This document shows, in pieces, positions 27,433-36,434 of a stretch of DNA of 64,000 bases. Position numbers and translations under genes: made by a program. The first letter of the stretch is position 1; every line of letters starts with the position of its first letter. This DNA is from Flavobacterium sp. N1994 (lineage in GTDB: Bacteria > Bacteroidota > Bacteroidia > Flavobacteriales > Flavobacteriaceae): the NCBI RefSeq assembly GCF_025947145.1, contig NZ_CP109999.1, positions 1,860,001 to 1,924,000 of the forward strand. Reading direction: 5' to 3'. The notes beneath the pieces are model-generated. The model saw only the letters and a program-made list of their open reading frames with translations, ran no database searches and was not told the origin of the DNA.

Positions 27433-28185
27433 TTATTCTATTATCAATGTTTTGGTTGCATTTCCATAATCTGTTCTTATTACAACTAAGTATGTTCCCG
27501 TTGACATATCAACAGTATTGACATTATTTTCTGTTTTGGTAATGGATTGATTTTTAACTACTCTTCCTAAATTATCATAAATTTTAACTTGTGCTTCATT
27601 AATGTTTGTAGGCAATTCAATTGATGTAAACCCTTTAGCAGGATTTGGAAACAACTTAAATGCTTCAATATTAAAATCAGCATTTCCTAGGGTAAAATTA
27701 GCAACAGTGGCGCCACAACTTCCTGCACCATGATAATTGACTGAGAAATTTGCCAGTTTACGAGCCCAAACTATATTTAATGCTTGAGCACTAGCACTAA
27801 AAGTATAATCATTTGCGTCTCCCGTACTTCTTGCTCTTGTTCCAACAACAGTTCTTACTCCGCTTGTAACAGTATTTGAAGTTACTGTCCAATTTTGAAT
27901 AGCGTCTAATGGCGGAACAATACCTTGTCCGTCAAAAGTTCTGTCTGATAAATTTGTGCCGTCAAATAGGACTACATCATTTCCGATGTCATCCATTTGT
28001 GTTGAGTTGAATGATATTCCCAACCAACCTGTAGATGGCCCTATTAAAGTTAAAGTAACTTGTGAATCCGTGACATCAATTTTACCTGAGTATCCAGAAG
28101 TAAAATTAATTAAACCTGTAGAGTAGGTTTGACCGTAAAAGAATGAGGTAATCAGTAAAGCAAATAATAAAGTAATTTTTTTCAT
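27433..28185 (-). CDS. Secreted DOMON-domain protein with type IX secretion sorting tail
   Basis: 250 residues. Signal peptide to about residue 18. The DOMON-like beta-sandwich (about 20-165) has GWLGISFNSTQMDDIGNDVVLF and a closing WARKLANFSVNYHGAG; in haem-binding DOMON proteins a Met and a His at such positions are the iron ligands. The last 75 residues form a type A T9SS C-terminal domain: FKLFPNPAKG, VKIYDNLGRVV, GTYLVVIRTD and KTLIIE. The protein is therefore predicted to cross the outer membrane by the gliding-linked T9SS and be attached or released at the surface. It is encoded one base after the ankyrin protein. Confidence 0.85.
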   Translation of the reverse strand: MKKITLLFALLITSFFYGQTYSTGLINFTSGYSGKIDVTDSQVTLTLIGPSTGWLGISFNSTQMDDIGNDVVLFDGTNLSDRTFDGQGIVPPLDAIQNWTVTSNTVTSGVRTVVGTRARSTGDANDYTFSASAQALNIVWARKLANFSVNYHGAGSCGATVANFTLGNADFNIEAFKLFPNPAKGFTSIELPTNINEAQVKIYDNLGRVVKNQSITKTENNVNTVDMSTGTYLVVIRTDYGNATKTLIIE

Positions 28186-28186
28186 G

Positions 28187-28714
28187 TTATTTGTTTTTAA
28201 GTATTTCTATTAATTCATCATCATTTGCAAGAATTGCATAATCTATGGCAGAGTTTCCTCTATTGTCTTTCATTTCTGGATTAGCATTTGATTTTATAAG
28301 TAAACTTGCTATTGTTTTGTTTTTGAAAATTGTGGCATATAACAAAGCTGTTGTACCATTATTGTCAGCTGTGTTTACTTCTGCTTTTTTATTTAACAAT
28401 AGTGTTACCATTTCAACATTCCCTTTGACAACCGACGCCATTAAAGGGGTTCCCATACTGCTTTTTTGATTGATATCACAACCTGTTTCTATGAGCAATT
28501 TGGCAACTTCGTTATTACCTCGATAACAGGCTAATGTTAAGGGTGAAAACCCATCACTATTTACGGTTTTAAAAGCATTTGGGTTTGCGTTAATAATAGC
28601 TTTGGCTTGTTCTACAGTTCCATTTCTGGCTATATCAAACACATCTTGGCTCGCTTGACAGAAAGCCGAGTTCACGGTAAGAAAAAGTAATATGCAAAAT
28701 AAAGAGTGTTTCAT
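28187..28714 (-). CDS. Secreted ankyrin-repeat protein
   Basis: 175 residues with a signal peptide (HSLFCILLFLTVNSAFCQ). About four ankyrin repeats follow, with the consensus DGFSPLTLACYRGNNEVAKLLIETG, GTPLMASVVKGNVEMVTLLLNKKA, GTTALLYATIFKNKTIASLLIKSNA and GNSAIDYAILANDDELIEILKN. Periplasmic ankyrin proteins in other bacteria protect or assist haem enzymes. The partner here is the DOMON/T9SS gene one base downstream, so a chaperone-like or binding role is possible. Confidence 0.88.
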   Translation of the reverse strand: MKHSLFCILLFLTVNSAFCQASQDVFDIARNGTVEQAKAIINANPNAFKTVNSDGFSPLTLACYRGNNEVAKLLIETGCDINQKSSMGTPLMASVVKGNVEMVTLLLNKKAEVNTADNNGTTALLYATIFKNKTIASLLIKSNANPEMKDNRGNSAIDYAILANDDELIEILKNK

Positions 28715-28818
28715 GTCTTAATTAAGTTACAAATGTATTTTAAGCTATAACACCAAACAACAAATCAAGGTAGACAAAAGGTGAACATTTCCCTTTTTGC
28801 AATACTATTTACAGGCTT

Positions 28819-29841
28819 TTATAATTTTTTGGTAGAATCACGCTGACGTAACTCTGTTTTTATAGTTGTTGTTGAAAACGTAAAGATTTCTTCTGTGCTT
28901 TCTAATTTGTCAATTAATAATTGGGCTGCCACTTCACCAATTTCAGGTCCGTGCTGACTTACGGTTGACAAACTTGGGGTCATTCTGCGCGACCAAACAC
29001 CATCGGCAAAACCTATTATTGATAAGTCTTTCGGAATTTTATATCCATTTTGAATTCCTAATTTAAGAGCCGTTACTGATGCATGTTCATCAACAGCAAA
29101 AACGCCATCAGGTTTGTTTTTGATAAAAAAGCCTCCAATTTTTGAATTGAACTCTTCATTATTATTGGTTAAAATAACCATATTCTCGTCAACTTTTAGA
29201 CCATTGTCTTCCATGGCTTTATAGAATCCTTGAGCTCTTAATTTACCAACACTAAGATTGTCAATGGCAGAGAGCAAGGCTATTTTTTTACATCCTGTTT
29301 TAATCAAGTGTTGTGTAGCATTCATTGCCGATTCGTAGTCGTCTACTATTACTTTATCACAATTCACTTCATCAACGATTCGGTCAAACATTACAATAGG
29401 AGTCCCTTCATTAATAATTGTTGTGAAGTGATCAAACTTTCTTAGTTTTTGAGATTCTTCAGCAATCGAAAGAATAAAACCATCAATAGTTCCATTACTC
29501 AACATTTCCAAGGCATTGATTTCTTTTTCAAGGGATTCGTTAGTAATACAAGTAATTACCTTATACCCTTTCTCATCTGCTACCTTTTCTATGCCACTAA
29601 AAACTTTAGCAAAAAAAGAATTTAAAATATTCGGTATTAAAACACCGATCGTTTTTGTTTTTCTGTTCTTTAGGTTTAATCCAATAACATTCGGCTTGTA
29701 GTTTTTTAATTTGGCATATTCCTGAACGCGTTTTTTGGTTGGCTCACTTATTTCCGGGCTACCATTCAATGCTTTAGAAACTGTGGAAACAGAAACTCCT
29801 AACTCTTTTGCAATTTGTTTTAATGTGGCTTTCGATTTCAT
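28819..29841 (-). CDS. LacI-family transcriptional regulator
   Basis: 340 residues from the ATG at 29841; a longer frame from 29871 adds ten residues before the HTH and is less likely. The N-terminal LacI HTH reads ATLKQIAKELGVSVSTVSKALNGSPEIS. The periplasmic-binding-protein-like ligand domain follows with KTIGVLIPNILNSFFAKVF and PDGVFAVDEHASVTALKLG. The usual ligand would be a sugar or derivative, but no sugar transport or hydrolase gene adjoins, so the regulon is elsewhere. Divergent from rplM. Confidence 0.92.
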   Translation of the reverse strand: MKSKATLKQIAKELGVSVSTVSKALNGSPEISEPTKKRVQEYAKLKNYKPNVIGLNLKNRKTKTIGVLIPNILNSFFAKVFSGIEKVADEKGYKVITCITNESLEKEINALEMLSNGTIDGFILSIAEESQKLRKFDHFTTIINEGTPIVMFDRIVDEVNCDKVIVDDYESAMNATQHLIKTGCKKIALLSAIDNLSVGKLRAQGFYKAMEDNGLKVDENMVILTNNNEEFNSKIGGFFIKNKPDGVFAVDEHASVTALKLGIQNGYKIPKDLSIIGFADGVWSRRMTPSLSTVSQHGPEIGEVAAQLLIDKLESTEEIFTFSTTTIKTELRQRDSTKKL

Positions 29842-30037
29842 TTTATATCGGTTTAAGTGTAAAAATAGCAAAAAAAAATCTGCAACCTCTCAAATAATAA
29901 GTAAAGTTATAGGTATTTTATTAAAAAGAGGCAAGTCATTTATAGCAAAAAATAGAAGTTTTGACCCTATTAAGCCCATTGATTAAAAGGATTTTAAGCA
30001 AATTTCTGTGCTTTATAAAAATATTTAAAAAAACGTA

Positions 30038-30068
30038 TTTGCTTTATTAATAAATAATTGTACTTTTG
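30038..30068 (+). promoter_or_regulatory. Promoter of rplM-rpsI with a short leader hairpin
   Basis: TTTG (30038-30041) and TACTTTTG (30061-30068), 19 bp apart. The leader carries a small TCCC/GGGA hairpin at 30072-30085 that could be an L13-type autoregulatory element. Confidence 0.6.
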
Positions 30069-30111
30069 CGCTCCCTTTATTGGGAATGGAATGTTTAATT
30101 AAAAAAATATT

Positions 30112-30567
30112 ATGGACGCATTAAGCTACAAGACACAATCTACAACCAAAGCCACCTCTGGAAAAGAGTGGATCATTGTAGATGCTGATGGTCATAACTT
30201 AGGTCGTTTTGCTTCAAAAGTCGCGATGCTTTTGAGAGGCAAATACAAGCCAAGTTACACACCTCACGTCGACTGTGGAGATAACGTAATTGTTATTAAC
30301 GCAGAGAAAATCAATCTTACAGGAAACAAGTTAGATGACAAAACGTACATCAGACACACAGGTTACCCTGGAGGACAAAGAAGTTTGACTGCAAAGGTTT
30401 TGCAATCAAAAAATCCTGCTTTGCTAATTGAAAAAGCAGTGAAAGGAATGTTACCTAAAAATAAATTAGGAGCAGAACTTTTCAGAAATTTAAATGTTGT
30501 TGTAGGAACTGAGCACAAACAAGGTGCGCAAAAACCTAAAACAGTTAACCTAAACGATCTTAAGTAA
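30112..30567 (+). CDS. rplM: 50S ribosomal protein L13
   Basis: 151 residues with the L13 signature WIIVDADGHNLGRFASKVAMLLRGKYKPSYTPHVDCGDNV (read in parts) and GMLPKNKLG. Binds 23S rRNA early in assembly. Usual rplM-rpsI pair; its stop codon overlaps the rpsI start (TAATG). Confidence 0.98.
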   Translation: MDALSYKTQSTTKATSGKEWIIVDADGHNLGRFASKVAMLLRGKYKPSYTPHVDCGDNVIVINAEKINLTGNKLDDKTYIRHTGYPGGQRSLTAKVLQSKNPALLIEKAVKGMLPKNKLGAELFRNLNVVVGTEHKQGAQKPKTVNLNDLK

Positions 30568-30953
30568 TGGGAGTTATTCACAAAATCGGTAGAAGAAAAT
30601 GTGCTGTTGCGCGTGTTTATGTTTCAGAAGGAACAGGAAAAATCACCGTAAACAAAAGAGAGTTCAACAACTATTTCCCAACAGCTACTTTACAGTACAA
30701 AGTGTTGCAACCAATGTCTATGACAAACAATGCGGACAACTTTGACGTAAAAGTAAATGTATATGGTGGTGGTTCAACAGGGCAAGCAGAAGCTGTGAGA
30801 ATGGCTATTGCAAGAGCAATGTGTGAAGTGGAAGCTGAAAACAGAGCTATCCTTAAACCAGAAGGATTACTAACAAGAGATCCAAGAATGGTAGAACGTA
30901 AAAAATTCGGTCAGAAAAAAGCACGTAAGAGATTCCAATTCTCTAAACGTTAA
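30567..30953 (+). CDS. rpsI: 30S ribosomal protein S9
   Basis: 128 residues; IGRRKCAVARVYVSEGTGKI at the N-terminus and the basic C-terminus GQKKARKRFQFSKR, whose last Lys-Arg reaches the P-site tRNA in known structures. Overlaps rplM by one base. Confidence 0.98.
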   Translation: MGVIHKIGRRKCAVARVYVSEGTGKITVNKREFNNYFPTATLQYKVLQPMSMTNNADNFDVKVNVYGGGSTGQAEAVRMAIARAMCEVEAENRAILKPEGLLTRDPRMVERKKFGQKKARKRFQFSKR

Positions 30954-31102
30954 TCTTCAGAATTTTTACAAATTAAAATTGAAATTAATAAAGTTGTCGA
31001 TATTCCTTATAAAAAGGGAATTAGTTTAGCATCTAAATTTTCAAGACTAACGCAAGTGACTACTTGGAAATTGCTATAACACGGAACGTAAACTATTACA
31101 CA

Positions 31103-31939
31103 ATGGCAAACAAAATTGACGTTAAAGAATTATTAGAAGCAGGTGTTCACTTTGGACACATGACTCGTAAGTGGGATCCAAACATGGCCCCTTACATCTA
31201 TATGGAGCGTAATGGAATTCACATTATCAATCTATATAAAACCGCTGCCAAAATTGAAGAGGCTAATGAAGCCATGAAAAAAATTGCAGCATCTGGTAGA
31301 AAAATACTTTTCGTAGCTACCAAAAAACAAGCAAAAGATATCGTATCTGAAAAAGCATTAGCTTGTAACATGCCTTACATCACTGAAAGATGGCCTGGTG
31401 GTATGTTAACCAACTTTGTTACTATCCGTAAAGCTGTTAAAAAAATGGCTTCTATTGATAAAATGAAAAAAGATGGTACTTTCATGACTTTGTCTAAAAA
31501 AGAAAGATTACAAGTTGATCGTCTTCGTGCCAAATTAGAGAAGAACTTAGGTTCTATCGCTGATATGTCAAGATTACCTGCTGCTTTATTCGTAGTAGAT
31601 ATCAAAGCGGAACACATCGCAATCAAAGAAGCACAAAAATTAAACATTCCAGTTTTTGCAATGGTTGATACTAACTCTGATCCACGTGAAGTAGATTACG
31701 TTATTCCATCCAATGATGATGCTTCAAAATCAATTGATAAAATTTTAACTTTAGTAACTGACGCTGTAAAAGACGGATTAGCTAACAGAACTTCTGATGC
31801 TGATATCGCTCCTGAAACAGAAACAGAAGAAGTAGCTGAAGTAGTTGCTGCTGTAGAAGCACCAGCTGCTGAGGTTGTAGAAGTAGAAGCTGCTCCAGAA
31901 GTAGAAGCTGCAACTGAAGAAACTTCAACTGAAGAATAA
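31103..31939 (+). CDS. rpsB: 30S ribosomal protein S2
   Basis: 278 residues from the ATG at 31103 (MANKIDVKELLEAG). An earlier in-frame ATG at 31064 would add 13 residues that do not fit the family. Signatures are GVHFGHMTRKWDPNMAPYI and RLPAALFVVDIKAEHIA. The last 45 residues are an Ala/Glu/Val-rich acidic extension, common in Bacteroidota. Pairs with tsf, and a large palindrome lies between the two. Confidence 0.97.
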   Translation: MANKIDVKELLEAGVHFGHMTRKWDPNMAPYIYMERNGIHIINLYKTAAKIEEANEAMKKIAASGRKILFVATKKQAKDIVSEKALACNMPYITERWPGGMLTNFVTIRKAVKKMASIDKMKKDGTFMTLSKKERLQVDRLRAKLEKNLGSIADMSRLPAALFVVDIKAEHIAIKEAQKLNIPVFAMVDTNSDPREVDYVIPSNDDASKSIDKILTLVTDAVKDGLANRTSDADIAPETETEEVAEVVAAVEAPAAEVVEVEAAPEVEAATEETSTEE

Positions 31940-31950
31940 AACAAAAAAAT

Positions 31951-32019
31951 AATTACGAATTACAAATCATGAATTACGGATTATTTTCTCTCGTAATTAC
32001 CAATTTGTAATTCGTAATT
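31951..32019. repeat. Long inverted repeat between rpsB and tsf
   Basis: Outer arms of 17 bp (31951-31967 and 32003-32019) are exact reverse complements. An inner 7-bp stem (31972-31978 with 31992-31998) and a 13-nt loop follow. The arms are built from AATTACG units. It fills the rpsB-tsf spacer. No T-run follows, so it is not a classical terminator. Confidence 0.8.
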
Positions 32020-32050
32020 TACTTTTAAAAACTTTTAAATAAAAAATATT

Positions 32051-32881
32051 ATGTCAACAATCACAATTACTGCTGCAGACGTAAATAAGCTAAGAACTAT
32101 TACTGGTGCAGGAATGATGGACTGTAAAAAAGCTTTAGTAGAATCAGAAGGAGATTTTGATTTAGCTATTGAAAACCTTAGAAAAAAAGGTCAAAAAGTA
32201 GCGGCTAACCGTTCTGACAGAGAATCTACTGAAGGAGCTGCTATCGCTGCTGTTAATGCTGACAAGACTTCTGGTGTTGTTATCACATTAAACTGCGAAA
32301 CTGACTTTGTTGGAAAAAATGAAGGTTTCGTAAAATTGGCTACTGATTTCGCTAACCAAGCGTTACACTATGATACTAAAGAAGCCTTTTTAGCTTCTGA
32401 TTTTAATGGTATCACAGTAGCTGAAAAATTAATCGAGCAAACGGGTGTTATTGGAGAAAAAATTGAAATCGCTTCTTTCGAAAGATTGAATGGTGCTTTT
32501 GTTGGTTCTTATATCCATGCTGGAAACAAAATTGCTACTTTAGTGGCACTTTCTGCTAACGTTGCTGGTGCTGAAGAAGCTTCAAGAAACGTAGCGATGC
32601 AAGCTGCAGCTATGAACCCAATTGCTTTAGATGAAGCTGGTGTTGATGCTGATACAGTTGCTAAAGAAATTGAAATTGCTAAAGATATGTTACGTCAAGA
32701 AGGAAAACCAGAAGCTATGATTGAAAACATTGCTAAAGGAAAATTGGGTCGTTTCTTTAAAGACAATACTTTAGTAAACCAAGATTATATTAAAGATAGC
32801 TCTATGAGCGTTGCTGCTTATGTTAAAACTGTTGACGGTGGATTAACTGTTACTGGTTTTAAAAGAGTTGCTCTTGGATAA
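32051..32881 (+). CDS. tsf: Translation elongation factor Ts
   Basis: 276-residue nucleotide exchange factor for EF-Tu. UBA-like N-terminal domain with KLRTITGAGMMDCKKALVESEGD, the LNCETDFVGKNEGF motif and the dimerisation core. Follows rpsB as in most bacteria; the spacer contains a strong palindrome. Ends at two consecutive hairpins. Confidence 0.97.
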   Translation: MSTITITAADVNKLRTITGAGMMDCKKALVESEGDFDLAIENLRKKGQKVAANRSDRESTEGAAIAAVNADKTSGVVITLNCETDFVGKNEGFVKLATDFANQALHYDTKEAFLASDFNGITVAEKLIEQTGVIGEKIEIASFERLNGAFVGSYIHAGNKIATLVALSANVAGAEEASRNVAMQAAAMNPIALDEAGVDADTVAKEIEIAKDMLRQEGKPEAMIENIAKGKLGRFFKDNTLVNQDYIKDSSMSVAAYVKTVDGGLTVTGFKRVALG

Positions 32882-32884
32882 TTT

Positions 32885-32943
32885 ATTCTGAAACATTTTC
32901 AGAATCTCATAAAAAAACCCAAATCGTTTGATTTGGGTTTTTT
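32885..32943. terminator. Tandem hairpin terminator after tsf
   Basis: First a perfect 9-bp stem ATTCTGAAA/TTTCAGAAT with a 3-nt loop. Then AAAACCCAAATC / GATTTGGGTTTTTT with strong T- and A-runs, which also serves the convergent peptidase gene. Confidence 0.85.
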
Positions 32944-32951
32944 GTTTTGTT

Positions 32952-35069
32952 TTATTTCTTCACTACTGTAAATCCTCTTGCTCTCATTAAAGCATCTGTC
33001 TTTACATCTCGACCACGGAACTTTTTATAAGCAATTTCAGGGTCAATAGTGTTACCTATACTAAACACATTATCGTATAATTTTTTAGCTACGTCTTTGT
33101 TGTAAAATCCTTCTTTAGTTTCTGTAAAGGCTTCGGAGGCATCCGCACTAATAGCATCAGCCCACAGATAACCATAATAGCCTGCTGCATAGGCATCATC
33201 TGAAAAGATATGGCCAAACTGTGGAATTCTATGACGCATTACGATTTCGTGTGGCATATTCAATTCTGTTAAGGTTTTCTTTTCAAACTCTTTTGGATTG
33301 ATATCCGGATTGGTTAACAAGTGTAATTTCATATCTACTAATGCACTTGCGATAGTTTCTACCGTTGAGAAAGCTTCGTTAAAAGTAGCTGCCTTTTCAA
33401 TTCTATTTACTAAAGACATTGGCATGGGTTCTCCTGTTTTATAGTGCAATGCAAATCGATTTAGTACTTCTGGAGTGGCTAACCATCTTTCCATAACTTG
33501 AGAAGGAAATTCTACGTAGTCTCTCGGCACGTTTGTTCCAGATAAACTTGGATAAGTTACATTCGAATTCAAACCATGTAAAGCATGTCCAAATTCGTGA
33601 AATAAAGTACTAGCATCTTCCCATGAAATTAAAATAGGTTCGTTATCATTGCCTTTGATGAAATTACAATTATTGGATACTATCGTAATTACATCGCCAT
33701 CTACTCTGCTTTGTTCTCTGGTGGCATTCATCCATGCTCCTGAACGTTTCCCTTTTCTTGCATAAGGATCGAAATACCAAACACCTACTACTTTACCAGT
33801 AACCGAGTTAGACACTTCGAAAACACGTACGTCTGGATGAAATACAGGAACGTTGTATACTTGCTTAAACTTCAAGTGAAACAATTCGCCAGCTACCCAA
33901 AACATGCCTTCTCTTAGTTTCTCTAATTGAAGATACGGTTTTACATCGTTTTGGTCTAAATCATATTTAGCTTTACGCACTTTTTCAGAATAATAACGGT
34001 AATCCCAAGGTTCTATTTGGAATTTTCCTCCTTCGGCATCTACCATTTTTTGCATTTCAGCAACATCAGCATGTACTTTTTCTACAGCGGGTGTCCAAAC
34101 CGACATCATCAAATCTAAGGTTTTCTGTGGTTTTTGCGCCATAGTATTAGACAAACTCCAGTCGGCGAAAGTCGCAAATCCTAATAATTTTGCTTTCTCA
34201 GCACGAAGTTTTAAGATTTGTACCAATGTAGCGTTGTTGTTATTAGCATTGTCATTGTCCCCACGGCTTGTCCAAATTTGAAATGCTTTTTCTCTCAAAT
34301 CTCTTCTGTTTGAAAAAGTTAGAAAAGGTTCCATTGACGAACGCGTATTAGCAATACAACCCATTATGTTTAGTTTTCTGTCTTTAGCTTCAGCAATGGC
34401 TGCATTTTTTAATTCATTTGGTAAACCATCAAAATCGGCTTCCGTTTTTAATTCCAAGTAATAATTGTTTTCATCGGCTAATTGATTTTGAGAAAACTTG
34501 GTAAACAACCCTGCTAATTCTTGATTAATTTGAGCAATTCTTTCTTTGCTTTTCTTATCGGCTTTGGCTCCTTCGCGAACAAAGTTGGAATAGTATAACC
34601 AAACCAAACGTTGTTGTTCTGGAGTTAATTTTGCTTTTGCTGGCGAATTATATACGGCTGAAATCCTTTTAAATAATTTTCCGTTTTGGTACACTTTATT
34701 GAAAACTTCGGAAAATTTAGGAGTCATTTCTGATTCGATAGGTTCAAATTCTGGACTGTTTAGATTAGAGCTATAAATACCAAAAATAACATACACTTCA
34801 TTCAATCGTTTACCCGCTTTTTCCATAGCTACTATGGTGTTATCAAAAGTGGCTGGTTTCGGATTATTGGCTATTTTATCTACTTGTTTCAATTTTTCCT
34901 GAATGGCAAATTCGATAGCAGGTTTTAACTCATTTAATTTATAATCATTGAATGCTGGAACTCCTCCGTAAGGACCAGCCCAATTATTCAAAAATGAATT
35001 TTGGCTTTTTTGTGCATTTATAACAAGCAATGGTGCGCTCATAAGCAAGGTTAACATTAGTTTTTTCAT
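32952..35069 (-). CDS. M3-family zinc metallopeptidase (peptidyl-dipeptidase Dcp-like)
   Basis: 705 residues with a signal peptide (KKLMLTLLMSAPLLVINAQ), so periplasmic. The helical N-terminal part is followed by the catalytic core with FHEFGHALHG (HExxH zinc site) and the downstream EFPSQVMERW that supplies the third ligand region. The thimet/Dcp C-terminus is complete. Likely removes dipeptides from the C-termini of peptides in the periplasm. Monocistronic, convergent with tsf. Confidence 0.93.
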   Translation of the reverse strand: MKKLMLTLLMSAPLLVINAQKSQNSFLNNWAGPYGGVPAFNDYKLNELKPAIEFAIQEKLKQVDKIANNPKPATFDNTIVAMEKAGKRLNEVYVIFGIYSSNLNSPEFEPIESEMTPKFSEVFNKVYQNGKLFKRISAVYNSPAKAKLTPEQQRLVWLYYSNFVREGAKADKKSKERIAQINQELAGLFTKFSQNQLADENNYYLELKTEADFDGLPNELKNAAIAEAKDRKLNIMGCIANTRSSMEPFLTFSNRRDLREKAFQIWTSRGDNDNANNNNATLVQILKLRAEKAKLLGFATFADWSLSNTMAQKPQKTLDLMMSVWTPAVEKVHADVAEMQKMVDAEGGKFQIEPWDYRYYSEKVRKAKYDLDQNDVKPYLQLEKLREGMFWVAGELFHLKFKQVYNVPVFHPDVRVFEVSNSVTGKVVGVWYFDPYARKGKRSGAWMNATREQSRVDGDVITIVSNNCNFIKGNDNEPILISWEDASTLFHEFGHALHGLNSNVTYPSLSGTNVPRDYVEFPSQVMERWLATPEVLNRFALHYKTGEPMPMSLVNRIEKAATFNEAFSTVETIASALVDMKLHLLTNPDINPKEFEKKTLTELNMPHEIVMRHRIPQFGHIFSDDAYAAGYYGYLWADAISADASEAFTETKEGFYNKDVAKKLYDNVFSIGNTIDPEIAYKKFRGRDVKTDALMRARGFTVVKK

Positions 35070-35173
35070 TAGTTACTTTATTTGATTTATCAAAAGTAAT
35101 GAAAAATCAATTCCCAGAAGTCATTTGAAAATCATTACAGATAATTCTATAAATTTGAGAAAAATACAACCCT

Positions 35174-35827
35174 ATGTTTCATTCCAAAAAAGATACCGTT
35201 TATGTTGTTCTGGCTGGTATATTTATAACAAATGCTGTTGTTGCCGAATTGATTGGTGGAAAGTTAATCCATGTAGGATCTGCGGTAATGAGTATTGGTA
35301 TTTTGCCTTGGCCCGTTGTTTTTGTAACCACCGATTTAATCAACGAATATTTTGGACAAAAAGGCGTTAGAAAACTATCACTCATAACCGCAAGTTTAAT
35401 TGCTTATACTTTTATCATTCTATATTTGGCGATGCAAATTCCGGCCGTCAATGGTGAAAAACTAGTTTCTGATGAACAATTCAATGGAGTCTTTGGGCAA
35501 AGTATGTGGATTATTGTGGGGAGTATTACTGCTTTTATGGCTTCTCAGTTGATTGATGTTAGTATTTTTCATTTTGTTAAAAATAAAACGGGGGATAAAA
35601 TGATTTGGTTAAGAAGTACGGGGTCAACGGTGATTTCGCAATTGTTCGATAGTTTTATTGTGCTTGGAATTGCCTTTTGGATGACAGGGAAAATGGATAC
35701 CCCAACCTTTATTATTTCTGCATTTACCGGCTATACTGTAAAATTGATTATTGCCGTTTTAATGACACCTTTGATTTATCTTGGCCATTCCTTAATTGAA
35801 AAATACATTGCAAAAGATGGAAAATAA
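35174..35827 (+). CDS. Queuosine precursor transporter (YhhQ/VUT family)
   Basis: 217-residue membrane protein with six hydrophobic segments. Family markers are VYVVLAGIFITNAVVAELIGGKL, PWPVVFVTTDLINEYFG and the RSTGSTVISQLFDSFIV region. Known members import 7-cyano- or 7-aminomethyl-deazaguanine for queuosine tRNA modification. Its last codons overlap the tag gene, suggesting one transcript with no obvious functional link. Confidence 0.9.
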   Translation: MFHSKKDTVYVVLAGIFITNAVVAELIGGKLIHVGSAVMSIGILPWPVVFVTTDLINEYFGQKGVRKLSLITASLIAYTFIILYLAMQIPAVNGEKLVSDEQFNGVFGQSMWIIVGSITAFMASQLIDVSIFHFVKNKTGDKMIWLRSTGSTVISQLFDSFIVLGIAFWMTGKMDTPTFIISAFTGYTVKLIIAVLMTPLIYLGHSLIEKYIAKDGK

Positions 35828-36380
35828 AATGCGTTGTGCCTGGTGCGAAAAAGACGATTTATATCGTGATTATCATGATAACGAATGGGGGAATCCCGTC
35901 TATGATGATGCTACATTATTTGAATTTTTAGTCTTGGAAACTTTTCAAGCAGGGCTTAGTTGGTATACCATTTTGAAAAAAAGAGATAACTTCCGCAAAG
36001 CATTTGATCAATTTGATTATAAAAAAGTGGCGCAATACAAAGAATCCAAAATTGAGGAACTGATGCAAGATGCAGGGATTATCCGTAATGGTTTAAAAAT
36101 TAAAGGGACAATTGCCAACGCTGTAGCCTTTATGAAAGTTCAAGAAGAGTTTGGCAGTTTTTCCAAATACATTTGGAATTTTACAGGAGGAAAACCTATT
36201 GAGAATAACATCAAAAAAATGAGTGATGTAAAAGCTACTACTCCTCTTTCGGATGAAATCAGTAAAGATTTAAAAAAACGCGGATTTAAATTTGTTGGCT
36301 CTACTGTAGTTTATGCTCACATGCAAGCCACCGGAATGGTAAATGATCATGTTGAAGATTGTTGGAAAAGGAGTGTTTAA
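35817..36380 (+). CDS. tag: DNA-3-methyladenine glycosylase I
   Basis: Base-excision repair enzyme removing 3-methyladenine. 187 residues from the ATG at 35817, or 183 from 35829 just after the upstream stop codon. An upstream ATG at 35796 is less likely because the family begins near RCAWC. Motifs are RCAWCEKDDLYRDYHDNEWG, the helical core LETFQAGLSWYTILKKR and the zinc ligands (early Cys pair with late HMQATGMVNDHVEDCW). Confidence 0.94.
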   Translation: MENKMRCAWCEKDDLYRDYHDNEWGNPVYDDATLFEFLVLETFQAGLSWYTILKKRDNFRKAFDQFDYKKVAQYKESKIEELMQDAGIIRNGLKIKGTIANAVAFMKVQEEFGSFSKYIWNFTGGKPIENNIKKMSDVKATTPLSDEISKDLKKRGFKFVGSTVVYAHMQATGMVNDHVEDCWKRSV

Positions 36381-36434
36381 TTTTTACTCTAGGCTCAGTC
36401 TTAAATTTGTACCTTTAGCTTAAATTTTAAAGCT

